From Methanobacteriota archaeon (GTDB lineage Archaea; Micrarchaeota; Micrarchaeia; Anstonellales; J096), in the NCBI GenBank assembly GCA_003694965.1, contig RFJG01000017.1:1-27856 (forward strand): 27,856 nt of DNA, written 5' to 3'. Shown in pieces: positions 7,110 through 14,760 of this stretch (its first letter is position 1; every line of letters begins with the position of its first letter). A model generated the notes under the pieces. The model was not told the origin of the DNA. It was given only the letters and a program-made list of their open reading frames with translations, and searched no databases. Position numbers and translations under genes: made by a program.

Positions 7110-7705
7110 TAGCAGGAATAGATGAAGCTGGCAGGGGAGCCCTAGTGGGCCCTCTTGTCATCGCTATTTTTTTAATAGAAAATGAAGAGGCAGTGGAAGG
7201 GCTAAAAGATTCTAAACAGCTCTCCCCGAGACAGCGCTCCCACATATACCAAAAGCTCAAGCAAGTTGGGAAATTTGAGGTTGTCAAGATAGCACCTTCT
7301 GAGATAGATGAGAGAAACCTCAACACAATAGAGGTAGAGGCTATGAAGAGCCTTATAGAGAAGCACAAGCCAACAACAGCATATGTTGACTCATTTCTCA
7401 AGGACCCTAAGCCATTGGAAATAGAGGGCATTAATGTTATAGCAGAGCATAAGGCTGATGAGAGGTATGGTGTTGTAGCAGCTGCGAGTATAATAGCAAA
7501 GGTAGTCCGTGATGCAGAAGTAAAAAAGCTCCATAAGAAATTCGGCTTTTTTGGTTCAGGCTATCCGAGCGACCCAATAACTGTTAAGTTCGTTAAGGAG
7601 CACCTCAAGGAGCTTGAGAATGCAGGAGTTGTTAGGAGGAAGTGGAAAACATACAAGGAGATGAAAAAGCCAAAGCAGAGCTCAATAGATAACTTTCTTG
7701 GGTAG
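7106..7705 (+). CDS. rnhB: Ribonuclease HII with C-terminal PCNA-binding peptide
   Basis: RNase HII cuts RNA in RNA-DNA hybrids and removes single ribonucleotides from DNA. The 199-aa product starts IAGIDEAGRG with catalytic Asp6 and Glu7, continues LKDSKQLSP, YVDSF (third acidic residue) and ADERYGVVAAASIIAKV, and ends in QSSIDNFL. That ending is a good PIP-box (Q-x-x-I-x-x-F-aliphatic) that would tether it to the PCNA sliding clamp. The start is TTG at 7106, overlapping the upstream stop as TTGA. No ATG lies close enough to leave the active-site Asp and Glu intact. The stop abuts the convergent thpR stop with no gap. Confidence 0.95.
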   Translation: MIAGIDEAGRGALVGPLVIAIFLIENEEAVEGLKDSKQLSPRQRSHIYQKLKQVGKFEVVKIAPSEIDERNLNTIEVEAMKSLIEKHKPTTAYVDSFLKDPKPLEIEGINVIAEHKADERYGVVAAASIIAKVVRDAEVKKLHKKFGFFGSGYPSDPITVKFVKEHLKELENAGVVRRKWKTYKEMKKPKQSSIDNFLG

Positions 7706-8233
7706 TTATCCTAACTTAATATCTGCTATTTTTTCATAGATGGCGTGTGGTTTTGCGAGGACGCTCTTGTAGAGTGTTATGGCATTAACATTAAATGTCC
7801 CGAACTCAACTCCATTGTACTTTTCCAAGTAACTCTTAACATCTGCTTTGCACTTAACCCTCGCTATTGTTATGTGGCCGTGCCACTTCCTACTTTCTTC
7901 TCTTACCATATTAAGCTCTTGTAAGCTACTTCTCACGCTATTCTCTATACTATCAAGCCCATAGGCTCCTGCCCACACAACCCTTACATAATCAACAGAG
8001 GGGAATACTCCAAGACCCTTAACAACTACTTTCTCCTTCCTTATGCCTCTATCTCCCAACTTCTCAACGATACCCTCTCCTTGTTTTTCGCTTATCTCTC
8101 CAAGGAAGGCCAGCGTTATGTGCATATTGTCAAGAGGCACTGCCTTGATGCACTTATTCTCCATCTCACCAGAGATTGAGGATAGCTTCTCCCTTATCTC
8201 AAGAGGCACATCTACAGCTAAGAATGCTCTCAT
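7706..8233 (-). CDS. thpR: RNA 2',3'-cyclic phosphodiesterase (2'-5' RNA ligase-like, ThpR)
   Basis: This is a member of the 2H phosphoesterase family, 175 aa, the usual size. The two signature motifs are HITL (H38, T40) and HITI (H120, T122), which line the active site that opens 2',3'-cyclic phosphates. Archaeal members have been linked to tRNA half joining and can also show ligase activity in vitro. It is the last gene of the minus-strand operon that starts with the Lhr-type helicase, 4 nt after the hepT stop. An RNA-end-processing enzyme next to a possible ribonuclease toxin and a helicase suggests an RNA repair theme, but that is inference. Confidence 0.93.
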   Translation of the reverse strand: MRAFLAVDVPLEIREKLSSISGEMENKCIKAVPLDNMHITLAFLGEISEKQGEGIVEKLGDRGIRKEKVVVKGLGVFPSVDYVRVVWAGAYGLDSIENSVRSSLQELNMVREESRKWHGHITIARVKCKADVKSYLEKYNGVEFGTFNVNAITLYKSVLAKPHAIYEKIADIKLG

Positions 8234-8237
8234 AGCA

Positions 8238-8621
8238 TCACAACTCCAATGAATTGAATAGTTTCTTTAAGGATGAATATGGCTGTTCTAATTCTTCTGT
8301 AGATATTTTGTAATATTCGTGTGCAACTAAGTTCCTCAAGTAAATAGCTTTTTTGAGGACTTTTCCTTGATGGTATGTCAAGATAGTAGCACGCTCTAAT
8401 ATGTCTACCAATTCCGCATATGTTAAAGGTTCTTCTAAGTTCTTTTCTTCTACCAATCTTTCTCCCCAGGATATCAAGTAGTTTGTTAGTTGAAAACATT
8501 CCATCGCAAGGTCGTTGAAATTTTTTTCATCTGGCTTTTCCTTAAAATCCCTATAAGCTACATCTAAGCGTTCAAAATGTTTTTTTATCTCCTTGACCAT
8601 TTCTAACCTTCTATTTTTCAC
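8238..8621 (-). CDS. hepT: HepT-like HEPN ribonuclease toxin
   Basis: The 127-aa all-helical product belongs to the HEPN/DUF86 HepT family. Its catalytic motif R-x4-H-x-Y is intact (R96, H101, Y103; RNLVAHEY). In studied pairs HepT is a ribonuclease silenced when the partner MntA adds AMP units to the tyrosine of this motif. The GTG at 8621 overlaps the mntA stop by one base and has AGGTG upstream. An ATG at 8600 is an alternative start that would shorten the protein by seven residues without touching the active site. It is placed within a housekeeping-looking operon, downstream of mntA. Confidence 0.88.
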   Translation of the reverse strand: MKNRRLEMVKEIKKHFERLDVAYRDFKEKPDEKNFNDLAMECFQLTNYLISWGERLVEEKNLEEPLTYAELVDILERATILTYHQGKVLKKAIYLRNLVAHEYYKISTEELEQPYSSLKKLFNSLEL

Positions 8622-9010
8622 TACAATACACCTGCTTTTACGAGAAGTTTTTCATACATCCTCACATATGAGCTTACCTTTGCCTGCGCTTTTCTAAAAC
8701 CAGCTTTTTTGTATATTAATGTACCATTACGCATTATCTCAACTACTATGTTGGGTCTTGCAGTGTTTAATATAACTACATCATACTTTTTTGGGAAACT
8801 CAAAGCAACTGATATGGCAGTATCCTCCTCATAAGGTTCTAACAACACAGCCACATCTATATCTCCTAGCTCGCCTTCTGCCTTTTTCTTATTAACACTT
8901 CCGAATAGGTAAATAGCAACTATGCTTTTGTGCTTGCCAACTACTCTCTGGATATCCTTTTCTAATTTATCCATCATAGCAGTCTTCCCTTCCAGCATTT
9001 TTAACATCAT
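8621..9010 (-). CDS. mntA: MntA-like nucleotidyltransferase antitoxin
   Basis: This is a minimal nucleotidyltransferase of the MNT family, 129 aa at most. It shows the G-S...D-x-D signature (G37, S38, D50, D52, with the spacing one residue longer than the textbook GSx10DxD). VAVLL follows, and a later strand DVVILN carries the third acidic residue. MntA enzymes inactivate HepT by AMPylation. Several ATGs are in frame. The one at 9010 overlaps the upstream stop as ATGA, while 8974 has a stronger purine-rich ribosome site (GGAAGGGA) and would give a 117-aa protein that still contains the motif. It directly precedes hepT, the normal order of the pair. Confidence 0.88.
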   Translation of the reverse strand: MMLKMLEGKTAMMDKLEKDIQRVVGKHKSIVAIYLFGSVNKKKAEGELGDIDVAVLLEPYEEDTAISVALSFPKKYDVVILNTARPNIVVEIMRNGTLIYKKAGFRKAQAKVSSYVRMYEKLLVKAGVL

Positions 9011-9714
9011 CTCTTGAGCTCTCTTTTTATGTCTCCTATTGTGCCGAAATAGAGGACCTCTTCATCGTTGATGGCATAGACCTCTGCCTTCTCCATATCT
9101 GCTTTCTTAAGCACGGGGCTCAATTGGGAGCTAGCCAAGTTCCTCACATCGTAGCCCCTTGTTAATGGATTGAATGCAGGTACTATGAGCACTTTTTTTT
9201 CTCCAACCCATACATAAGCCCTTACTCTCGCGCTCGCTCCAACCTCGTCTTTCAAGGTTAGGACTGGATGCTCATTCCCTATTATTAGTATTTCATCCCC
9301 ACGCAGCACTTCCTTGTGGCCGTGGCTAACAACATAGTTGCCAAATCTATACTCCTCTAAGACAGTTGTCCTGTCCTTTACTATGTTTTCTATGTAATAG
9401 TCGTGGTTGCCCTTAAGCACAACAACATCCACAAGAGAGAGGAGGCGGTTGAAGAACTCTCTTATTTCTCCCCATTCCTGCCTTACACTCTTCCCAAAAC
9501 CGTGCTTTATGTCGCCAGCTATGACGAGCTTCTCTATGTTGTTCTCCTCTATTGCTCTCTCAAGCCTTTCCAGCATCTCTTCTGTCTGCAACCTTGTCGT
9601 TATCATGGAGATCTCTTCCATCCCTATGTGCAGGTCAGCTATTATGCCAGTCTTCTCTTCCTCCACTACTGCCATCCCATAGCTCGTTAGTTTTATCCCA
9701 TCTACTGTGGCCAT
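9007..9714 (-). CDS. Lhr-associated metallophosphoesterase (SbcD-related archaeal family)
   Basis: The roughly 235-aa protein has the full calcineurin-like metallophosphoesterase set: IADLHIG (about residue 25), IAGDIKHG (about 66), LKGNHDY (about 100), VSHGHK (about 131) and IGNEHP. It fits the archaeal and bacterial family often called DNA repair ATPase-related phosphoesterase (SbcD-related), which is typically encoded next to Lhr-type helicases, exactly as here. The expected activity is a metal-dependent nuclease or phosphodiesterase acting with the helicase. ATG at 9717 and 9714 are both possible. The second is better spaced from GGTGAG and overlaps the lhr stop as TGATG. The end overlaps mntA. 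Confidence 0.9.
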   Translation of the reverse strand: MATVDGIKLTSYGMAVVEEEKTGIIADLHIGMEEISMITTRLQTEEMLERLERAIEENNIEKLVIAGDIKHGFGKSVRQEWGEIREFFNRLLSLVDVVVLKGNHDYYIENIVKDRTTVLEEYRFGNYVVSHGHKEVLRGDEILIIGNEHPVLTLKDEVGASARVRAYVWVGEKKVLIVPAFNPLTRGYDVRNLASSQLSPVLKKADMEKAEVYAINDEEVLYFGTIGDIKRELKR

Positions 9715-12275
9715 CATTTCTCACCTATCTTCTCAAGGAGCTTCTTGTGCATCCTCCTTATGAACTCCCTTCTCTCTTCAAGCATCACGACATCCTTGGC
9801 GCCGCTAGCCACCATATTAAATGCAAAAGGAGACGGCACTTTAAGCCCTTGCCTGTATGAGAAGACCTTGAGGGAGCACCTCCTCAAGTAGTCGAGGGCC
9901 TCATCAACATGCATAGCTTCGTAATAGACTTCTTTCTTAACTTCTTTCAAGAGTGGGAAGTCGGGCCTGTATTTTTGGAGGAGTTTCAGCAAGGAGTCTG
10001 CTGAGAATTGCTGCCTTCCAGCACTCAGCTCCCTTGTCCCATACCTCCTCAGTATTAGGAAGCCACGAGCAGCAACATGCCTAAATCTCCTCCTTATTAT
10101 CTCGGAGTTCTTCAAGCTTTTCTCAAGCCTTGCCTCAAATTCCTCCTCACTTATTGAGAGAACCTCCTCTATATCTTCTTTATTTATCCTCCTCCATCTT
10201 GGGATAGTAAGCACAAATCCATAATCGGTTACAGTGACTCTTATGTTTATGCCCTTCTTCTCTCCTATGCTGTATGCGAAGACCCTCGCTAGGGCTTCGT
10301 TTGCCTTCCTTCCAGCCATTGCGTGGAATATGAGGTTTTTCATCCCTTCCTCGTCTAAGTACTCCTCAACTAAGAATATGTTCTTGTCTGGCACTATGCT
10401 GTATTTCTGCTGCTCCCTTATATATTGGAGTATAGCTCTAGCTGCTTTCTCATCAAGGTAGTATTCATTGACGAGGATGTCTATGGCCTCATCATCCTGC
10501 ATAGCAGCTACCCTGCCCCTAAACTCCTCTATGTCAAGAGCAAGCTCATAAGAGAGTGGGAGCATTTCAGAGAACCACGCTGGGATGGTAGGCCGTTTAT
10601 CCTTGACGCTGTCAACATATATCCTGTTCCCTCTTGAGAATACATATTCATAGCTCTTGCCTCCTAGGACGAATATGTCTCCTCTTATGAGCTTCTCCGC
10701 AAAATCCTCCTCAACGCCGCCTATATACTCCTTGCTTCTCGTGAATACTTTAACATAGTTGACATCTGGTATTGTGCCAGTGTTCATAAAATATATTGAC
10801 CGTATCATCTTCCCTCTTTTGCCAAACTTTCCATCCTCCATCCATATCTTGCCATATACATTCCTTACTTCCAGCTCTTCATAGTTCCCAGCTAGGTAAT
10901 TAAGAAGGTCCTCAAATTCAGTATATGGTAGTTCTTTGTAGTTGTATGCTTTCCTTACGGTGTCGTATGCCTCCTTGACATCCCATACTCTCTCTATAGC
11001 CATACCAACAATGTGTTGCGCTAATACATCAAGAGAGTTCTTTGGCATCCTTATGTGGTCAAATTTTCTCTCAAGTGCATCCTTGGCAAGCATAGTGCAC
11101 TCCACTAACTCATCCCTGTCAAGAACCATTATCCTGCCCTTGCTAATGTCGTGTAGCCTGTGTCCGCTCCTCCCTACCCTCTGCAATGCCCTTGCCACTG
11201 ATTTTGGAGAGCCGAGCAACACAACAAGATCTATATTACCTATGTCTATGCCTAGCTCCAAGCTCGTTGAGGATACCACCACCTTTAGCTCTCCTCTCTT
11301 GAGCCTTTCCTCTACATCCAACCTTATCTCCCTGCTGAGGCTTGAGTGGTGGGCAGCTATGTCCTCTATGTATCTATCTCCGAACCTCTGCCTAAGCTGG
11401 AACACAACCCTCTCTGTTGCGCTCCTTGTATTAGTAAATATGAGCGTTGTCCTATGCTCTTGTATGAGCTTGTCCAGGAGTTCATAGAGTTTTGTGTTGG
11501 CAATATCTGGAGGAGTGTATATGATGTCTTCTATTGGGCTAACAACCCTTATGTCAGTCTCTTTCACATAATTGACATCAACAACGATGCACTCCCTCTC
11601 GCTCCCTACAAGATATTGGGCCACCTCTTCCAATGGGCTAACAGTGGCAGACAAGCCAATCCTCGTAAAAGTTCCAAACCTGGCCTCCAACCTTTCAAGA
11701 CTTAAGGCAAGGTGCGCTCCTCTTTTGTTCTCAACAACTGAGTGTATCTCATCAACTATGACCCATTTCACGTGTGAGAGGTGCTCCGAGAACTTTGGAG
11801 AGTTTAGGAGTATGGAAAGGCTCTCTGGCGTTGTTATGAGTATGTGCGGAGGGTTTCTCAACATAGCGGCCTTCTCTTTTTGTAGGGTGTCGCTTGTCCT
11901 TATCCCTATGCGTAGCGGTAGTTTCCTCTTGCTCCTTTTCTCTATCTCTCTTATGGGCTGGAGGAGGTTCCTCCTGATGTCGTTGTTCAACGCTCTCAGT
12001 GGAGATACATAGATGCAGTATATCTTTTCATCAAGCCTGTCTTCCTCTTCCATATACAAGAGCTCACTTATTATGGAGAGGAAAGCTGAGAGCGTTTTTC
12101 CGCTTCCTGTTGGGGAGCTTATGAGAACATTCTTGCTTTCGTGTATTTCTTTGACTGCGAATTTTTGAGGGGGCGTGAATTTCTTGTATTTTTTCACAAA
12201 CCACCCTCTAACATCTTTGTGGAGAACTTCCAATATCTCTGATTCACTATACTCTTTTTTTGCAAAATAGACCAT
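9714..12275 (-). CDS. Lhr-type ATP-dependent helicase (superfamily 2)
   Basis: This is a large SF2 helicase of about 853 aa, the size of the Lhr core. In order: a Q-like TPPQKFAV; motif I SSPTGSGKT (about residue 53-61); motif II VDEIH; motif III LSATVSP; then the second RecA domain with VVSSTSLELGIDIG and QRVGRSGHR. A long C-terminal winged-helix/Lhr-C region follows. Lhr proteins translocate 3'-5' on DNA and unwind forks or RNA-DNA hybrids. I prefer ATG 12275, because TTAAAAATATTT at about 12293-12306 forms a minus-strand TATA box roughly 25 nt upstream; ATG 12287 and the far start at 12320 are alternatives. It heads a coupled operon with a phosphoesterase, MntA/HepT and ThpR. Confidence 0.95.
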   Translation of the reverse strand: MVYFAKKEYSESEILEVLHKDVRGWFVKKYKKFTPPQKFAVKEIHESKNVLISSPTGSGKTLSAFLSIISELLYMEEEDRLDEKIYCIYVSPLRALNNDIRRNLLQPIREIEKRSKRKLPLRIGIRTSDTLQKEKAAMLRNPPHILITTPESLSILLNSPKFSEHLSHVKWVIVDEIHSVVENKRGAHLALSLERLEARFGTFTRIGLSATVSPLEEVAQYLVGSERECIVVDVNYVKETDIRVVSPIEDIIYTPPDIANTKLYELLDKLIQEHRTTLIFTNTRSATERVVFQLRQRFGDRYIEDIAAHHSSLSREIRLDVEERLKRGELKVVVSSTSLELGIDIGNIDLVVLLGSPKSVARALQRVGRSGHRLHDISKGRIMVLDRDELVECTMLAKDALERKFDHIRMPKNSLDVLAQHIVGMAIERVWDVKEAYDTVRKAYNYKELPYTEFEDLLNYLAGNYEELEVRNVYGKIWMEDGKFGKRGKMIRSIYFMNTGTIPDVNYVKVFTRSKEYIGGVEEDFAEKLIRGDIFVLGGKSYEYVFSRGNRIYVDSVKDKRPTIPAWFSEMLPLSYELALDIEEFRGRVAAMQDDEAIDILVNEYYLDEKAARAILQYIREQQKYSIVPDKNIFLVEEYLDEEGMKNLIFHAMAGRKANEALARVFAYSIGEKKGINIRVTVTDYGFVLTIPRWRRINKEDIEEVLSISEEEFEARLEKSLKNSEIIRRRFRHVAARGFLILRRYGTRELSAGRQQFSADSLLKLLQKYRPDFPLLKEVKKEVYYEAMHVDEALDYLRRCSLKVFSYRQGLKVPSPFAFNMVASGAKDVVMLEERREFIRRMHKKLLEKIGEK

Positions 12276-12330
12276 AGGCAACAACATATGTTGGCAAATA
12301 TTTTTAACAACTCCTTGCAATCATTATGCT
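12276..12330. promoter_or_regulatory. Shared divergent promoter between lhr and rfcL
   Basis: The 55-nt gap holds one A/T-rich core, CAAATATTTTTAAC at about 12295-12308. It can serve as a TATA box in both directions, about 25-28 nt from each gene start (12275 leftward, 12331 rightward). Both messages would be leaderless or nearly so. Confidence 0.55.
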
Positions 12331-13485
12331 ATGCTCGCAGAGAAATACAGGCCAAGAACATTCAAGACGCTCCTTGGTAATGAATCTGTAAAGGAACGCG
12401 TCAAGGAGTGGATAGAAGCCTGGCTCTCTGGCAAAAGACAGAAGCCCCTCCTTCTATATGGGCCGGTTGGAGTTGGGAAGACAAGTCTTGCCTACATAGT
12501 TGCTCATCAATATAGCTTGGATGTTCTCTCTTTTTCTGCTAGCGACAAGAGAGATAAGAGCCTTTTCCAGAAGCTCTCACTTGCATCTAAGTCAACAACA
12601 TCTCTTTTTGGGAACAAGAAGCTAATCATATTGGATGACTTAGAGGGACTTACCAGAGAGGACCGCGGGGCTATGGGAGGCATAGCAGAGCTCATAAAGA
12701 ATTCATCTGTCCCCATAATAATGACGGTTAACGACCCTTGGGACAAGAAGGTTTCCTCATTGAGGGGCAAAGTGGAGCTATTGCATATGAAAAGGCTCGC
12801 CCCATCCCAGATAAGGAAACTCCTGCTTTTCATTGCCCACAAGGAAGGTATAGAGGTTGAGAGCTCTTTTATAGATGACACTATACAGAGAGCGAATGGG
12901 GATGTCCGTTCAGCAATCAACGACTTGGAGAGCCTTATGCTCGGCTACAGGGACAGGAAGAATGACATATTTGCTGTCATGAAGGCAATATTTAAAGCTA
13001 CTGACCTATCGTGGCCACGTTCAACGATGGTGTCTGCTGATGTTGACATAGATATGATAAAGGCTTGGGTTGATGAAAATATAGCACTGGAGTATGAAGA
13101 TGTCGGCGATGTTGCGAGAGCCTATTCCTATTTGTCCAGGGCTGATGTTTTCCAAGGCAGGATAATGAAAAGGCAATATTGGGGCCTCTTGCGCTATGTC
13201 TCTGTTCTTGTCGCTGCTGTTGCTCTTGCCAAGAAGGAACCTTACAGGAAATTTACCAAGTACAATTACCCTTCTTACATAAAGGAGATGTATAAGACAG
13301 TTGCCAGGAGAGCTAAGATAAGGGCAATATCCAAGAAAATAGGGAAGCGTATCCATCTCTCGCCAAAAGAGGTGGCCAAGGACATTGCCTTCTATGCGCG
13401 CATAATCAAGAGAGGCAAGGAGCACGCCAAAGTCTACTATAAGTTGGACGATGAGGAATTCAAGTTTCTCTCAACAATGGCATAA
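12331..13485 (+). CDS. rfcL: Replication factor C large subunit
   Basis: RfcL is the large subunit of the clamp loader that opens PCNA and places it on primed DNA. The 384-aa product begins EKYRPRTFKTLLGN, has Walker A GPVGVGKT (44-51), Walker B LIILDDLEG (about 98), sensor 1 TVND (about 131), and the sensor 2 region GDVRSAINDLE (about 190). A helical collar domain follows. Archaeal RfcL proteins are usually longer and often end in a lysine-rich tail with a PIP-box (Q-x-x-L-F-x-F type). This one stops at KLDDEEFKFLSTMA without such a motif. The ATG at 12331 is probably leaderless. Another RFC gene is not in the window. Confidence 0.95.
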   Translation: MLAEKYRPRTFKTLLGNESVKERVKEWIEAWLSGKRQKPLLLYGPVGVGKTSLAYIVAHQYSLDVLSFSASDKRDKSLFQKLSLASKSTTSLFGNKKLIILDDLEGLTREDRGAMGGIAELIKNSSVPIIMTVNDPWDKKVSSLRGKVELLHMKRLAPSQIRKLLLFIAHKEGIEVESSFIDDTIQRANGDVRSAINDLESLMLGYRDRKNDIFAVMKAIFKATDLSWPRSTMVSADVDIDMIKAWVDENIALEYEDVGDVARAYSYLSRADVFQGRIMKRQYWGLLRYVSVLVAAVALAKKEPYRKFTKYNYPSYIKEMYKTVARRAKIRAISKKIGKRIHLSPKEVAKDIAFYARIIKRGKEHAKVYYKLDDEEFKFLSTMA

Positions 13486-13486
13486 A

Positions 13487-13496
13487 CTTATAAAAT
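13487..13496 (+). promoter_or_regulatory. TATA box of the vapBC operon
   Basis: CTTATAAAAT starts one base after the rfcL stop and lies about 20-29 nt before the vapB ATG at 13516. This fits a leaderless message starting at or near that ATG. No operator-like palindrome is obvious around it. Confidence 0.55.
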
Positions 13497-13515
13497 TTCC
13501 AATCATTAACTTCTT

Positions 13516-13722
13516 ATGTCAAAAGTCATAACGATAAGGGATGATGTCTATAACAAGCTCTCAAAACTAAAAAAGAGGAATAACTTAAGTTTCTCCAAGC
13601 TTCTTGGCATGCTCGTTGATTTCTATGAGGGAAGGAAGGAAAATGTAGGGATAAAGTCATTGTCTGGAGCGATAGACAAGAGGGACATCGTAAGGCAAAG
13701 GTTGAAGAGAGTGCTGGAGTGA
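13516..13722 (+). CDS. vapB: VapB-type antitoxin (UPF0330/DUF217-like)
   Basis: This is a 68-aa basic protein with an N-terminal strand followed by two helices (KVITIRDDVYNKLSKLKK then SFSKLLGMLVDF), the ribbon-helix-helix-like arrangement of archaeal VapB antitoxins. The C-terminal tail (RQRLKRVLE) would wrap into the toxin groove. It lies 4 nt upstream of the PIN-domain gene. In known pairs VapB neutralises VapC and represses its own promoter. Confidence 0.85.
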   Translation: MSKVITIRDDVYNKLSKLKKRNNLSFSKLLGMLVDFYEGRKENVGIKSLSGAIDKRDIVRQRLKRVLE

Positions 13723-13726
13723 TGTC

Positions 13727-14101
13727 ATGGTAAGGGTCTGCCTAGACATAGATATACTCCTCGACTTCTTGATGGGGGATGAGAAGGCAGAGGAGAAACT
13801 CTCCATATACCTAAACAGGAAGGATGCTGAACTCTGCGTTGCATCAACAACTCTCTCGGAACTCTATGTTGCTGTGAGGAACCCTTCCATCGTTGATGAG
13901 CTCGCAGACCATGTCGTCATACTGCCCATAACAGAAGAAGTCGCTCAAAAGGTTAGGGATGTCTTTGACTATATGGATGAGTATGAGAAAGTCAAGATGT
14001 CCCACGTCTATGTTGCCTCAGCTTGCCTCGCCCACGAAGCTGTTCTCCTAACGAAGAATAGGCAGCGCTACTCCAATATACCGGGGCTGAAGGTCCTATG
14101 A
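13727..14101 (+). CDS. vapC: VapC-like PIN domain protein with altered active site
   Basis: The 124-aa product fits the PIN fold: VCLDIDILLDFL with the first Asp (D7), TLSELYVAV with the conserved Glu (E45), and a final strand VLLTKN. PIN toxins use three or four acidic residues to bind metal and cut RNA, often tRNA. Here the segment that usually reads D-A-x-I-A-A reads S-H-V-Y-V-A (residues 92-97), and N111 sits where the last acidic residue may be. Two of the four acidic positions therefore appear lost. It could be a weakened toxin or a PIN protein with another role. The stop overlaps the next gene as ATGA. Confidence 0.82.
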   Translation: MVRVCLDIDILLDFLMGDEKAEEKLSIYLNRKDAELCVASTTLSELYVAVRNPSIVDELADHVVILPITEEVAQKVRDVFDYMDEYEKVKMSHVYVASACLAHEAVLLTKNRQRYSNIPGLKVL

Positions 14102-14760
14102 GAGCGTTCGCATCGCTACCCATCTTTTTCGCTATTGTTATATTCCTTTTCCTACTTCTCTACTACCTCTACACTCCTTATGTCTCGGCAATAAAACCTC
14201 TATCTGTCATTTATGATAGCAGCGAGAATACAGCGGAGTTTGTGACAGCTACCCACGCCGCCATAGATCACGCCATCTCCCTATACAGGGCAGCTTCTCT
14301 ATTAGTTCCGGATACCGTGCAAGCAGACATAGAGAGCGGAGCTCCCATACTCAAGGAAGCTATCTTACTTTCAATAATTGGAGAACATCAGTCGCTGGCA
14401 TCCACATATTACGGAGCTCTCAATAGGACGTGTTTCTGCTCCCCTTATTCAAGCGATGAGTTCTCCTCCTCCTCTCTATCTTCTGCACGCACATCCTCTC
14501 TTGTCCTCCCAGGAGGAGCTGAGCACATAGGAGATGGTTGTTCGCAGGCTCTCTCTGTATATATACTCAACTACAGCCCAACCTACTATGAGGTGGAGGT
14601 AAGTTTCGCATCCAAGGGATATAGGTTTGCTTGCCTTTCCCAGAATGGCCCCTTTTCCCACATAGAGTTGGTTCCTGAGAAAGTTACATTCAAGCAAGAG
14701 GAAGGGATGCCAACTGCAGCAGTCTCTCTTGATATCCTGTCTATGCTTTCTTCTCACTAG
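14098..14760 (+). CDS. Membrane-anchored extracellular protein, unknown function
   Basis: The 220-aa product has one N-terminal hydrophobic helix (residues 6-25, IFFAIVIFLFLLLYYLY) and then a long outside region with no further membrane segments. That region is Ser/Thr-rich, has a few cysteines (around residues 112-114, 148, 178), and may hold a beta-sandwich near the end (YYEVEVSFASKGYRFACL). I do not recognise a family; it could be a pilin-like or S-layer-associated protein. Its ATG overlaps the vapC stop by 4 nt, so it is translated with the toxin-antitoxin pair. The last 20 nt overlap the convergent trxB gene. Confidence 0.7.
   Translation: MRAFASLPIFFAIVIFLFLLLYYLYTPYVSAIKPLSVIYDSSENTAEFVTATHAAIDHAISLYRAASLLVPDTVQADIESGAPILKEAILLSIIGEHQSLASTYYGALNRTCFCSPYSSDEFSSSSLSSARTSSLVLPGGAEHIGDGCSQALSVYILNYSPTYYEVEVSFASKGYRFACLSQNGPFSHIELVPEKVTFKQEEGMPTAAVSLDILSMLSSH

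Noticed and set aside
8230..8499. Alternative minus-strand frame within hepT (89 aa)
   Set aside because: It lies out of frame inside a gene with an intact R-x4-H-x-Y motif and has no recognisable features.
9407..9860. Serine- and leucine-rich plus-strand frames over the phosphoesterase and lhr genes
   Set aside because: Composition is typical of the complement of well-expressed archaeal genes; the minus-strand frames carry all the motifs.
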